A stretch of 64,000 nt of DNA. It comes from Orenia marismortui DSM 5156. Lineage in GTDB: Bacteria; Bacillota; Halanaerobiia; Halobacteroidales; Halobacteroidaceae. The stretch covers positions 431,547 through 495,546 of the forward strand of contig NZ_KB900617.1 in the NCBI RefSeq assembly GCF_000379025.1, given 5' to 3'. The position numbers were made by a program, and so were the translations under genes. Numbering within the stretch: position 1 is the stretch's first letter; every line of letters begins with the position of its first letter. The notes under the pieces are model-generated. The model saw only the letters and a list, made by a program, of their open reading frames with translations. It was not told where the DNA came from and searched no databases. Shown here in pieces: positions 1-8,870 of the stretch.

Positions 1-1224
1 CTTTAATTTATTATTGCTAAATGTCAATATTCTATAGGGAGATGGATAAGTAACTAAAGAACCTGTCTCTATATCATATAATTTATTTCCTCTATCTGTA
101 GTTTTTGTAGCAATATCATTAGCATGATAATGGCCTGTAAATATAACTTCCATTCCCAAATCAGCTAATTCTTGGGATATATTATCCCAGTCTTGGACCA
201 CATACTCTTCAAACAAAACAGTTTGCCCAGAAAAATGCTCTATTATTCCATGATGCATCATCCCAATTACAGTCTTTCCTTTACTTTTTCCTTCTTGAAT
301 CTTCTCTTTTAGCCATTCTAGAGTAGAAGCTTTAAATTTACCAGCTGTAACTGGGTCTTCTCCGTTTTCATCATAGCGACAAGTATCCATAGCAATCAAC
401 CAAGCCCCTTGAATAGGCTCTACAAGATAGCTTAAAGAATTTTCATCCCTTGCTAGGTATTCATCTTCAGAATAACCATTCTTTTGGTAGATACTTGCAA
501 ATTCATCTGCTGTCACTGTATCAATTTGAACCGCTTGATCTCCTTCATATCTAACAGCATGAGGGTTGTTAATATCATGATTTCCTGGAATAACATAAAC
601 TTGAACCCCTTGCTTCTCAAGTTCTGTAAAATAATTTGCTACTTGTTCATGATTTATTTTCTCTCCATCTTTGGTCAAATCACCTGGAATTAATACTACA
701 TCTGGAATATCTTTCTTTAAAGATTCTAATATAGATTCTAAGATTGCTTGACTCTCAGCAATTAATTTTCTATCCTGAGCTAAATATTCTTCAAAAGCAG
801 CTCCTTCTATACCTAAACTAGGATCAAAGTAATGTAAATCTGATAATACAGCTATCTTATACTCTCCTTCTCTTCTAGCCACAAAGTCAACTGAGGAAGA
901 TTCTTGACTTACCATTCTAGTTTCTGGTATAAACCTCCAATTATCTTTAACAGGTGTGATAACATCAGTATCCTTTACCTTATTCTTCTTCCAATTCCCA
1001 TCCTGATCAGTTGTAGTTATGCCATCAGTATGATCAAATTTTAATGTTACATCTTTAATACCTACTTTTTCTCCAGTTTCAGTAACATAAGTTATCCTAC
1101 CAGAAACATTATAATTTTCTAGATGATCATTGTTATCATCACTACAGCCTACTAATAAGAATAAACTTATGACTATCACTATTATCAAGAAAATATTGGC
1201 CCTTTTAAACTTATTAAATACCAT
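1..1224 (-). CDS. Metallophosphoesterase lipoprotein (partial, 3' end outside window)
   Basis: An open frame of 408 codons runs off the left edge with no stop, so the C-terminus is missing. It starts at ATG 1222-1224 behind an AAGGAGG site. An N-terminal hydrophobic segment ends in a lipobox (LLVGC), giving a secreted lipoprotein. Next comes an Ig-like or carboxypeptidase-regulatory-like domain (GNWKKN region), then a calcineurin-like phosphoesterase core with AVLSDLHYF, VLIPGDLT, VIPGNHD and a later TGHYH motif, the usual di-metal ligands. The substrate cannot be read from sequence. The N-terminal module resembles those of the nuclease and 5'-nucleotidase lipoproteins further right, suggesting a shared cell-surface phosphate-acquisition set (inference). 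Confidence 0.88.
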   Translation of the reverse strand, partial: MVFNKFKRANIFLIIVIVISLFLLVGCSDDNNDHLENYNVSGRITYVTETGEKVGIKDVTLKFDHTDGITTTDQDGNWKKNKVKDTDVITPVKDNWRFIPETRMVSQESSSVDFVARREGEYKIAVLSDLHYFDPSLGIEGAAFEEYLAQDRKLIAESQAILESILESLKKDIPDVVLIPGDLTKDGEKINHEQVANYFTELEKQGVQVYVIPGNHDINNPHAVRYEGDQAVQIDTVTADEFASIYQKNGYSEDEYLARDENSLSYLVEPIQGAWLIAMDTCRYDENGEDPVTAGKFKASTLEWLKEKIQEGKSKGKTVIGMMHHGIIEHFSGQTVLFEEYVVQDWDNISQELADLGMEVIFTGHYHANDIATKTTDRGNKLYDIETGSLVTYPSPYRILTFSNNKLK

Positions 1225-1364
1225 AAATTAATCCCTCCTTAAAGTAACTCTTCATGTAAAAATTATTTTCTTACTTACTATTATCACATGTATATATTAA
1301 GGAAAAATTACAATTTAGTTAATCAGTTGTTAAATATTACATATCAATCTTCTTGTTGGACTTT

Positions 1365-1400
1365 TATTCAAACTATAATATATATATTATAGTTTGAATA
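1365..1400. repeat. Perfect 36-bp palindrome without spacer
   Basis: Bases 1365-1382 are the exact reverse complement of 1383-1400. It lies between the metA terminator and the phosphoesterase start, with no T-tract on either side. It is A+T rich (core CTATAATATATA). It could be a cruciform, an operator for the phosphoesterase gene, or a weak second terminator; the sequence does not decide. Confidence 0.6.
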
Positions 1401-1417
1401 TGATTTATATATCCAAT

Positions 1418-1451
1418 AAAAAAGACGGAACCTGAAGGTTCCGTCTTTTTT
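1418..1451 (-). terminator. Rho-independent terminator of metA
   Basis: A stem of GACGGAACC with GGTTCCGTC around a TGAA loop is flanked by A6 and T6, so it can terminate in both directions. It begins 4 bp beyond the metA stop. Confidence 0.9.
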
Positions 1452-1454
1452 AAA

Positions 1455-2372
1455 TTATTTTATCTCATTTAAGTTATATGGTGTCTGTTGATATACATAA
1501 TAATTAAGCCAATTTGAGAATAATAAATGAGCATGAGACTTCCAATTTACTAAGGGTTCTTTGCTAGGATCATCTTCGGGATAATAATTTTTAGGAACTG
1601 CAATCTCTAATCCTTTATTCCGATCACGTTCATACTCCCATTGTAATGTATATGGATCATACTCAGAATGTCCTGTAACAAATATATCCCTTCCATTCTT
1701 ACTAGCTACAATATAAACCCCTGCTTCTTCAGACTCAGCTAAAATTTGAAGTTCAGACACCTTTTCAATATCTTCTCTTCTTACTTCTGTATGACGAGAC
1801 TGTGGTACTAAGAAATTATTGTCAAACCCTCTCAGAAGTTTGATCTTCTTATTATTAATAGTATGTTCAAAAACTCCAAATAACTTTTCTTCAAGAGGGT
1901 ATTTAGGAATTCCATAGTGATAATAAAGTCCAGCCTGTGAAGCCCAACAGATATGTAAAGTAGATGTTACATTGTGAACCTTCCAATCCATTATCTCAGT
2001 TAACTCTTCCCAATAGTCTACCTCTTCAAAGTCTAATTGTTCTACTGGTGCACCAGTTATAATCATCCCATCAAACTTTTGATCTTTTATCTCATCAAAA
2101 GTCTTATAAAAATTACTCAAATGCTCTTCTGTTGTATTTTTAGATTCATGACTATCAGGATGTAATAATACTACATCTACTTGTAAAGGTGTATTACCCA
2201 ATAAGCGAAGCAATTGAGTCTCTGTAACTTCCTTTAGTGGCATTAAATTTAATATTAATATTTTAAGTGCACGAATGTCCTGATGATAAGCACGACTCTC
2301 CTTCATTACAAAGATATTTTCATTTTCAAGAATTTCTGCTGCCGGTAAATTATCTGGTATATTAATCGGCAT
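1455..2372 (-). CDS. metA: Homoserine O-acyltransferase (MetA family)
   Basis: Activates L-homoserine by O-acylation (succinyl or acetyl), the committed step of methionine synthesis, in the cytoplasm. The 305-residue product begins [15 protein letters not shown], the standard MetA N-terminus, and carries [15 protein letters not shown] with the catalytic Cys and [10 protein letters not shown] with the His. A longer frame opens at 2456, but its extra 28 codons are the riboswitch terminator itself. ATG 2370-2372 has an AGGAG site 8 bases upstream and matches family length, so it is chosen. Many Firmicute MetA proteins use acetyl-CoA despite the succinyltransferase name; the acyl donor is not settled here. 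The gene is single and under SAM riboswitch control. Confidence 0.95.
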   Translation of the reverse strand: MPINIPDNLPAAEILENENIFVMKESRAYHQDIRALKILILNLMPLKEVTETQLLRLLGNTPLQVDVVLLHPDSHESKNTTEEHLSNFYKTFDEIKDQKFDGMIITGAPVEQLDFEEVDYWEELTEIMDWKVHNVTSTLHICWASQAGLYYHYGIPKYPLEEKLFGVFEHTINNKKIKLLRGFDNNFLVPQSRHTEVRREDIEKVSELQILAESEEAGVYIVASKNGRDIFVTGHSEYDPYTLQWEYERDRNKGLEIAVPKNYYPEDDPSKEPLVNWKSHAHLLFSNWLNYYVYQQTPYNLNEIK

Positions 2373-2403
2373 CCTTCTCACTCCTCTCTTCTTATCAAAA
2401 AAT

Positions 2404-2548
2404 AAAAATTCTCTTCTTATAAGAAGAGAATTTTTTCCGCTCTTCTTATCTTTCAATACTATCTAGTATTGCTGGATTTGGCACCTTCCTAATAAAAGGA
2501 GGTTGCCGGGCTTCATAGGGCCAGTCCCTCCGCCACTCATGATAAGAA
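2404..2548 (-). promoter_or_regulatory. SAM-I (S-box) riboswitch with terminator, controlling metA
   Basis: On the minus strand the aptamer (2443-2548) carries S-box landmarks in order: CTTATC of P1, GAGTGGCGGAGGGA, TGGCCC, TGAAGCCCGGCAACC, GGTGCCAAATCC, then GATAAGA closing P1. A 32-bp perfect palindrome at 2404-2435 followed by a T-rich run is the terminator. The 3' P1 strand continues as ATAAGAAGAG, exactly complementary to CTCTTCTTAT in the terminator's 5' arm, so terminator and antiterminator are mutually exclusive. With SAM bound, P1 forms and metA is off (family knowledge). Confidence 0.95.
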
Positions 2549-2568
2549 CTATCTATTTTATTTTTAAT

Positions 2569-2606
2569 AATAGATTAACATAATTCTCTAACTATGTCAA
2601 TCTATT
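2569..2606 (-). promoter_or_regulatory. Inverted repeat overlapping the metA promoter and the yibF 3' end
   Basis: Two 17-base arms (2569-2585 and 2590-2606) pair at 15 of 17 positions, the other two being possible wobbles, around a 4-base loop. On the minus strand the repeat contains a consensus -35 TTGACA (2595-2600), with a weak -10 (TAATCT, 2572-2577) 17 bases later, placing a start just before the riboswitch. The same hairpin begins 9 bases after the yibF stop and may also end that transcript. Confidence 0.55.
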
Positions 2607-2614
2607 ATTCTATA

Positions 2615-3742
2615 CTATTTTTTGGAAAATAGATTAAAGTCATATGTATATAACCATCCTGCAATAATTGCTGTAATTGGTGCCACTAAAACTAATCCTA
2701 TACTTCCCGTCACAGTTCTTAATATCTCAGCCGATACCATTTTAAAGTTCATCATCCTACTTAAACTAGCATTCTTAGTCATAAACAGCATTAACAAAGT
2801 CAAATATCCACCTGAATAAGCTAATAATAATGTAGTGGTCATAGTACCAATTACAGAACGGCCTATATTAAATCCTGATTGTATCAACTCTATCATACCC
2901 ATATCTGGTCTTTTTATCTTTAACTCTTCCATAGAAGCGGCAATATCCATGGCAATATCCATAGCTGCACCTGAAGCACCTATAATTATAGATGCATAAA
3001 ATATATCTTTAATCTTAAGGTCCATATGCCCACTAAAAAGTAAAGTTTGAGAAAAAGGTGATGTCATTCCATGTAATCCTAGCTTTCCTCCAAAAAATAT
3101 AGTAATTCCCATAGTGATAAATAACCCTGATAATGTACCTACTAAAGCAGCAACTCCCTTCTTACTAAAGCCTGCTATTGAAAACATAATGATTGCTGAC
3201 AAAATTGTAATTACAAAAGTAGATAATAATAATGGATCTTTACCATTTAATAGTCCCGGAATTAATATTCTCCAAATAACATATAAACTTGCTAGAAATG
3301 AAAATAAGGCCTTAACACCTGTAAAACCAGCATATAATATTAATAATAAGACAAATAAAAGAAATAATATTAATTCCCAATTCTGTCTATACAAATCTAT
3401 AGCCTTTACTGCATTAATATTCCCATTCTTTTCTTTAATAGCAATCAGTATCTTGTCACCTTTTTGAAAGCTATTGTCTATCTCAGCCGAGCCTGTAAAT
3501 TGATTAGTAGCTTCTAGGACCTCACCTTGATACTTTCCTTCTAAAACTTCTACATCTAAAGTTTGATATCCTATACTAGTTAGTCCAGAACGAATAACCT
3601 CACTATTATCTACTTTATGAACTAAAGCTTTAATTTCAGAAATACTATCATTACTATCTACCATAAAATTATTAATAAAAATTGATATAATTAATATTAG
3701 AGCTAAAATTATTACTGTTTTTTTAATTTTGAAGGTATTCAT
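2615..3742 (-). CDS. YibE/F family membrane protein, copy 1
   Basis: A 375-residue integral membrane protein: one N-terminal transmembrane anchor, an extracytoplasmic domain of about 100 residues (roughly 35-130), then six or seven hydrophobic helices. The YibE/F signature appears as a conserved region with GASGAAMDIAMDIAASM and GTMTTTLLLAYSGGYL. No biochemical role is established for the family; transport or phosphate/polymer handling has only been guessed. It follows alkaline phosphatase copy 1 at 77 bp with a perfect palindrome between them. The start has GGAGG 7 bases upstream. It is highly similar to the protein at 7595-8764, a tandem paralogue. Confidence 0.85.
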   Translation of the reverse strand: MNTFKIKKTVIILALILIISIFINNFMVDSNDSISEIKALVHKVDNSEVIRSGLTSIGYQTLDVEVLEGKYQGEVLEATNQFTGSAEIDNSFQKGDKILIAIKEKNGNINAVKAIDLYRQNWELILFLLFVLLLILYAGFTGVKALFSFLASLYVIWRILIPGLLNGKDPLLLSTFVITILSAIIMFSIAGFSKKGVAALVGTLSGLFITMGITIFFGGKLGLHGMTSPFSQTLLFSGHMDLKIKDIFYASIIIGASGAAMDIAMDIAASMEELKIKRPDMGMIELIQSGFNIGRSVIGTMTTTLLLAYSGGYLTLLMLFMTKNASLSRMMNFKMVSAEILRTVTGSIGLVLVAPITAIIAGWLYTYDFNLFSKK

Positions 3743-3780
3743 TTTACATCCTCCATTTATTTAATAAGTTTAAATATTAA

Positions 3781-3806
3781 GAGATAGTTGGAATTCCAAC
3801 TATCTC
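3781..3806 (-). terminator. Perfect 26-bp palindrome between alkaline phosphatase and yibF (copy 1)
   Basis: Arms 3781-3793 and 3794-3806 are exactly complementary (GAGATAGTTGGAA) with a TTAATATTT tract following on the minus strand. It can act as a terminator or attenuator between the two genes. The second module has a different palindrome at the same place. Confidence 0.6.
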
Positions 3807-3819
3807 AATTAGATTATAA

Positions 3820-5268
3820 TCATTCAGCTTCAGTTAATTTTACTCCTAATACCTCTGCCAAGTTCTTAGCTATTTCTGTATTATCTTTATACCCACCAAA
3901 GTTAGTAGCACTAACTCCTACTGCTGTTAATGGTACCGTAGTTCCAGAGTGAGCATAAGTAGTCCAGAATAGATTGACTCTTTCTGATAAAACATTAGCA
4001 ATTGCTGCATCAACTGGACTCATGAAACCTGGCATATAGTCAACCGGTTTCTTACCAGCATCTTCTAAATTCATTGCCTGCTTAATCTTTGCTATCTCTT
4101 TATCACTTAAGTCAGTTAAACCATAATCTTCTTTAAGTGCAGTAAATAATGCTTTTCTATCTCCATTATAATTAATTTTATCTAATGAAGATTTAATTGG
4201 AAGTAATTCATCTACATTTAAGAAATAATCATTCTTAAATCCTAGACCTAAACCTCCAGTTTCATGGTCTCCAGTTACTACTATCAATGTCTCTTTAGGA
4301 TGATTTTTGTAAAACTCATATGCCTTAGCAATAGCCTGATCAAAAGCTAACATATCATTAGCTACAGTAGCTGGACTATTTGCATGTCCTGCATAATCTA
4401 TTCTTCCCCCTTCAACCATCATAAAGAAACCATTATCCTTTTTAGATAGAGTTTCAATCCCTTTTTGAGTTATTTCAGCTAAGCTAGGTAACCTTTTAGG
4501 ATCTCTATCTAACTCATATGGTAAGTGGCTATAAGTTAATGGTGCAAATACTTTATCCCCTGATTCTGGCTTATAATCTCTAAATCCTGCTGGATCATTT
4601 ACAAAGCTCTTATATCCTTTATCTTCAAATACTTTTACTAAATCTTTATCATCTTTTCTCTTAGACTTTAATTCACCGTCTTTAGGTACAAAATATCTAT
4701 ATCCTCCACCCGCTAAAAAATCTACATCACTTGCTGCAATATCTTCAGCGATTTGATTTGGATTATATCTACTTTCATTATGTGCTAAAAAAGATGCTGG
4801 AGTGGCATGAGTTAATCTCATAGTTGAAATTACACCTGTTGCCATTCCTTTATCTCTTGCTGCTTCAACAATTGTCTTTACTGCAGTACCATCTGGTATT
4901 TGACCAATCATACCTTTGTCAGTCTTATATCCAGTAGCTAATGCAGTTGCAGAAGCTGCAGAATCTGTTACCAAAGTATTAGCTGCATAAGTTGAATTCA
5001 TTCCTGCTACTGGAAACTGATTCATAGTTAATTTAGCATTTTGATCACCAGTCTTAGCTCTTAAAAAGTACTCTCCCAACATCCGTTGTGAAGATGCCAT
5101 TCCATCACCAATAAATAAGAATACATACTTTGGTGTTCCTTGCTCAACTACTTTATTTCCTTCTTTCTCTTCTACTGGTGCTGAAGACATAGCATAAATA
5201 CTAAAAGAAAAAGCTACTAAAATTAATACTAATAATAAAGATATTCTCTTTAAATTTTTATTAAACAT
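3820..5268 (-). CDS. Secreted alkaline phosphatase, copy 1
   Basis: A PhoA-type phosphomonoesterase, 482 residues, exported by a signal peptide (residues 1-26, ending SIYA). FIGDGM (about 52-57) supplies a metal-binding Asp, TDSAASATALATG (101-113) contains the nucleophilic Ser103, and MMVEGGRIDYAGH and VTGDHETGG supply further Zn/Mg ligands. The GGHAN-type region is intact, so the enzyme should be active. Periplasmic or surface location would release phosphate from esters. It lies between an EAL gene and yibF in the first of two tandem modules. Start ATG follows AGGGGGAAGAGG. No Pho box was identified. Confidence 0.93.
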   Translation of the reverse strand: MFNKNLKRISLLLVLILVAFSFSIYAMSSAPVEEKEGNKVVEQGTPKYVFLFIGDGMASSQRMLGEYFLRAKTGDQNAKLTMNQFPVAGMNSTYAANTLVTDSAASATALATGYKTDKGMIGQIPDGTAVKTIVEAARDKGMATGVISTMRLTHATPASFLAHNESRYNPNQIAEDIAASDVDFLAGGGYRYFVPKDGELKSKRKDDKDLVKVFEDKGYKSFVNDPAGFRDYKPESGDKVFAPLTYSHLPYELDRDPKRLPSLAEITQKGIETLSKKDNGFFMMVEGGRIDYAGHANSPATVANDMLAFDQAIAKAYEFYKNHPKETLIVVTGDHETGGLGLGFKNDYFLNVDELLPIKSSLDKINYNGDRKALFTALKEDYGLTDLSDKEIAKIKQAMNLEDAGKKPVDYMPGFMSPVDAAIANVLSERVNLFWTTYAHSGTTVPLTAVGVSATNFGGYKDNTEIAKNLAEVLGVKLTEAE

Positions 5269-5501
5269 CCTCTTCCCCCTATTTAAGTTGATTTTGATAA
5301 ATCTAAGACCATAATCTAATATTTTTATCTACTTTACCACCTCCTAATAACAACTCTATAACATAATTTTACCTTTAATTATACCAAATTTCAATAACCA
5401 ATCATATTTTTTCTAATATTAGTTATTGATTACTGCAATTATGAAAAATCATTTTAAAGTATTTAGAATATATTTTAGTTAAAGGTAGCTTTTAAGAAAG
5501 A

Positions 5502-5600
5502 TAAAGCGACAGTTTCGGAGTTAGGCGTTAGGAAATGGGAGGTAGGAAGACCTTACTATCCCCTATGACCTAACTCCTATCACCTAAAAATGTCTCTTTA
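5502..5600 (+). repeat. About 100-bp inverted-repeat element, copy 1
   Basis: It starts TAAAGCGACAGTTT and ends with the near reverse complement (AAAAATGTCTCTTTA). The interior is rich in GTTAGG/CCTAAC-like words that can fold back. Two relatives occur at 19531-19636 and 38997-39094, both inverted relative to this one and all in intergenic DNA. It resembles a non-autonomous miniature element, but no target duplication was identified. Confidence 0.75.
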
Positions 5601-5622
5601 CATCCATATTACCATGAGATCA

Positions 5623-5654
5623 AAAAACACAGAAAAGATAGCCTAATAGCTATC
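5623..5654 (-). terminator. Probable terminator of the EAL-CBS-GGDEF gene
   Basis: GATAGC and GCTATC arms (5637-5642, 5649-5654) form a hairpin followed on the minus strand by TTTTCTGTGTTTTTT, 29 bp beyond the stop codon. Confidence 0.65.
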
Positions 5655-5683
5655 CAGATTATTAACGATTATCTTAGTTGATT

Positions 5684-7462
5684 TTACCCTTTACGCTTAT
5701 CTCTCATAAAATTGCTACCTGATTTTTCCTTTACATACTTCTTGACTTCAGCAGCTATATCACTTACCTTTAGATGACTATCAATCCTTCTTTTCTTGTT
5801 ACTAACAATAGCTATAGAAATTGATACCAATGGGGTTTTAGATAATTCACCTTGTCTATCTTTGGTAATTATATAGCTAGATTCTATATCTCTTTTATTA
5901 AAGAATTTTTTAACTTCTTTATCAAATCTATTAATTATAGCTTGGCTAATAATTTCATCCTTTTCTGGAGTAGTAATAATGACAAAATCATCACCACCAA
6001 TATGTCCTACAAAATCAGATTTATTTCCACTAAGCTTTACTGCTTCTGTCAATACTCGTGCAGTAAAATCTATCATTTCATCACCTTTTTTGTAACCATA
6101 GCAATCATTATAAGATTTGAAATTGTCTAAATCAAGATATAATACTGAAAATACTTCTTGATTATTAATTCTTTCACTAACTTCTCTCTCGATAATAAGA
6201 TTACCTGGTAAATTAGTTAGAGGGTTTAGATTTTTAGCATGCTCAATCTTGATCTTTGAAAATTTATCTAATAATACTCTAATTGAAACTATCCCCGAGT
6301 ACTTTTGATTCTTAGTAACTATTATACAATCATAAACATCATCAAATCCTCTACTCATTGCTTGATTAGATACCTCTTCAATTGGAGTATTAAAATCTAC
6401 TATCAGAGGATTTTGATCCATAATTAGTTTAATCGGCCTATCCATAAATACTGAATACCCATACTTAGTTCCCAGACGAGAATATAATCTATCTCTCATT
6501 ATTAGTCCAATAGCTTTGTTATTCTTTAGAACTACAAGACTCTGTAAGTTTTGATGTTTCTCAAAAATATCAACTACTTTATTAGTCTTAGTATCTTCAC
6601 TAATAGTTATTTCTCTTTTGGCAAGCTCTCCAATAATAACACCTATTAATGATTTCTTCTTGATTTTATTATTATCAATAATATATTTACTAATACCTAA
6701 ATCTCTTTTTAACTTAATTGTAGGAGGAGCAATAAAGTATCCTTGTCCATAATCTATTCCCATATTTATTAACGTGTTTAATTCATCTTCTGTTTCTATT
6801 CCTTCTGCTATTATTTTTGAGTTGATTTTACGAGCAAACTTAATAAAGACCTCCAACAAGGCTAATTTAAGTGGATCTTGATCAATATTACGAATAAGAA
6901 AATGATCTAGCTTAATATAATCATAAGATATTGCTATAATCGATTGTAAACCCGAATATCCTGCACCTGTATCATCTATAGCAATTTGATATCCCTGATC
7001 TTTATAGTGATCTAACACTGCTTTAAAACCATTATAATCTTGAATAGAAGTCTTCTCAGTAAGTTCAATTACTATATTTTCATGGGAGATAGGAAGTGAA
7101 TCGATAAATTCTTTAGTAATCCCCCCCTGAAAGTTATGATCATAAATTACATGAGGATCTATATTAATAAATAATTTATCATCTTCTTTTAAATTTCTAG
7201 CAACATGAAGAGCTTTTTCTCTGCATACCTTCTCTAGATCAAATAACATATCATATTCTCTGGCAATAGAGAACATTTTTAAAGGATCTTCAAAAAAAGT
7301 ACCTTTTGGACCTCTACTTAAAGCTTCATATCCCAATATTCTAGCATTCTTCAAATTAATAATAGGCTGAAATACTGTCCTTATATCCTTATCTCTGATT
7401 ATAGCTCTTAATTCTTTAGCTATAAGTTTCTCTGATATAACCTTTTTCTTATTATCAAACAT
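5684..7462 (-). CDS. EAL-CBS-GGDEF cyclic-di-GMP signalling protein
   Basis: 592 residues, soluble. EAL domain at about 20-255 with EALSRG (46-51), IVIELTEKT, AIDDTGAGYSG, KLDHFL and AEGIETEDEL, the set expected of an active c-di-GMP phosphodiesterase. A CBS pair follows (about 270-395, possibly nucleotide-binding). A C-terminal GGDEF domain (about 405-580) has GGDDF in place of GGDEF, a conservative change that may retain cyclase activity or only bind GTP. The 7462 start has GGGAGG 11 bases upstream; an out-of-frame ATG lies closer, so initiation may be weak. It heads the first duplicated module; its paralogue at 11053-12288 lacks GGDEF. Confidence 0.93.
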   Translation of the reverse strand: MFDNKKKVISEKLIAKELRAIIRDKDIRTVFQPIINLKNARILGYEALSRGPKGTFFEDPLKMFSIAREYDMLFDLEKVCREKALHVARNLKEDDKLFINIDPHVIYDHNFQGGITKEFIDSLPISHENIVIELTEKTSIQDYNGFKAVLDHYKDQGYQIAIDDTGAGYSGLQSIIAISYDYIKLDHFLIRNIDQDPLKLALLEVFIKFARKINSKIIAEGIETEDELNTLINMGIDYGQGYFIAPPTIKLKRDLGISKYIIDNNKIKKKSLIGVIIGELAKREITISEDTKTNKVVDIFEKHQNLQSLVVLKNNKAIGLIMRDRLYSRLGTKYGYSVFMDRPIKLIMDQNPLIVDFNTPIEEVSNQAMSRGFDDVYDCIIVTKNQKYSGIVSIRVLLDKFSKIKIEHAKNLNPLTNLPGNLIIEREVSERINNQEVFSVLYLDLDNFKSYNDCYGYKKGDEMIDFTARVLTEAVKLSGNKSDFVGHIGGDDFVIITTPEKDEIISQAIINRFDKEVKKFFNKRDIESSYIITKDRQGELSKTPLVSISIAIVSNKKRRIDSHLKVSDIAAEVKKYVKEKSGSNFMRDKRKG

Positions 7463-7594
7463 TCCATGCTCTACCTCCCTTACTATCTATAACTCACATA
7501 ATAACTATCTCTACTCTCAGATCATATATTTGTAAGTACTTTTAAATTAGTTCTATAACCTTCCTATCTATATTAATAATTATCGCTAATTTTA

Positions 7595-8764
7595 TTATCT
7601 TTTTATTAATTCCTTCAATTTTTGCCTAATCATGATCATCTTAGACTCTTTAATAAATAAGGCTTTAAAATCGATAGAATATATCCAGCCAGCAAAAACT
7701 GCTGTGATTGGAGCTACCAATACTAATCCTATACTACCTGTTAATGTTCTTAAAATTTCAGCAGAAACCATCTTTAAATTCATCATTCTATTTAAACTAG
7801 TATTCTTACTCATAAATAGCATTAATAAAGTTAAATATCCACCAGAATAAGCTAATAATAAAGTGGTAGTCATCGTCCCTATTACTGCTTTTCCCACATT
7901 GAATCCTGATTGAATTAATTCCTTCATCTCTATTTCAGGCTTTTTACTCTTAAGCTCTTCCATTGAAGCAGCTATATCCATAGCTATATCCATGGCTGCA
8001 CCTGAAGCACCAATAACTATAGCAGAATAAAAGATATGCTTCATATTTAAATCCAAATATCCACTAAATAATAGCGTTTCTGCAAAAGGAGAGGTCATCC
8101 CTAACAATTCCAATCTATTACCAAAAATTATAGTAATCAAAACTGTAATAGCTAAACCAGAGATCGTTCCTACAAAAGCTACTAACCCCTTCTTATTAAA
8201 TCCTGCTACTGCAAAGATAATAAGAGCTGATAATATGAGCAAAGTTACTGAAGATAATAATAAAGGATCTTTACCTGCTAGCAAACCTGGGATTAGAAGA
8301 TTCCAAATTATATATAGACTTGCTACAAAAGAAAATAAGGCCTTAGCTCCTATATATCCAGCATATAATATTAATAATAATACAAAAAATCCAAAAAGTA
8401 ATAGCTGCCAGTTTTGGCGATGAAGATCAATTGCCTTAACAGCAATGATTCTATTTTCTTTCTCTAATAAAGCAACTATAATCTTATCACCTTTCTTATA
8501 ATAATTATCCATATCCAACTTCCCTATTAAATTATTAGAAGCTTCCATTACTTTATCTTGGTACTTTCCTTCTATAATTTTAACTTTTAACATCTGAAAA
8601 CCAATCTTTGCTATCCCTGATTGAATCATTTCACTATTATCAGTCTCTAATACAACTGCTTTCACTTCAATATTATCACTTTTCTTTTCTTCAACACTCA
8701 TAAAAAATAATCCAATCATTAATAATATTAGTCCTATAATAATAAAGTTTCTAAATTTTTTCAT
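7595..8764 (-). CDS. YibE/F family membrane protein, copy 2
   Basis: 389 residues with the same architecture as copy 1: N-terminal anchor, soluble domain of about 100 residues, then six to seven helices, with GASGAAMDIAMDIAASM and GTMTTTLLLAYSGGYL conserved. A TTG 15 bases upstream could extend it by five residues, but ATG 8762-8764 has GGGGTG seven bases before it and begins MKKFRN, a normal N-terminus. A Lys/Arg-rich tail (about the last 15 residues) is absent from copy 1. The gene follows the LysM alkaline phosphatase, separated by a 32-bp perfect palindrome. Family function is unknown. Confidence 0.85.
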   Translation of the reverse strand: MKKFRNFIIIGLILLMIGLFFMSVEEKKSDNIEVKAVVLETDNSEMIQSGIAKIGFQMLKVKIIEGKYQDKVMEASNNLIGKLDMDNYYKKGDKIIVALLEKENRIIAVKAIDLHRQNWQLLLFGFFVLLLILYAGYIGAKALFSFVASLYIIWNLLIPGLLAGKDPLLLSSVTLLILSALIIFAVAGFNKKGLVAFVGTISGLAITVLITIIFGNRLELLGMTSPFAETLLFSGYLDLNMKHIFYSAIVIGASGAAMDIAMDIAASMEELKSKKPEIEMKELIQSGFNVGKAVIGTMTTTLLLAYSGGYLTLLMLFMSKNTSLNRMMNLKMVSAEILRTLTGSIGLVLVAPITAVFAGWIYSIDFKALFIKESKMIMIRQKLKELIKR

Positions 8765-8799
8765 AAACCTACACCCCAATATTATAATAATTTAAATTC

Positions 8800-8831
8800 T
8801 GAATAGGGGCGTATATATACGCCCCTATTCA
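8800..8831 (-). terminator. Perfect 32-bp palindrome between alkaline phosphatase and yibF (copy 2)
   Basis: Bases 8800-8815 are exactly complementary to 8816-8831, with a G+C-rich core (AGGGGCGTATA). No long T-run follows, so a partial terminator or attenuator is likelier than a full stop. Its position matches that in module 1, but the sequence does not. Confidence 0.65.
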
Positions 8832-8870
8832 AACAATACATTCTACAATATTCAACTAAAATTTAATCAA

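Noticed and set aside
484-693. Small plus-strand protein gene
   Set aside because: It is the antisense shadow of the conserved phosphoesterase domain; similar shadows throughout were left out.
2373-2456. N-terminal extension of MetA by 28 residues
   Set aside because: The bases are the riboswitch terminator, and the family N-terminus with a ribosome site begins at 2372.
7463-7469. Alternative start of the EAL-CBS-GGDEF gene at the ATG nearer the ribosome site
   Set aside because: That ATG is in another frame and stops after 15 codons; the 7462 start keeps the EAL domain.
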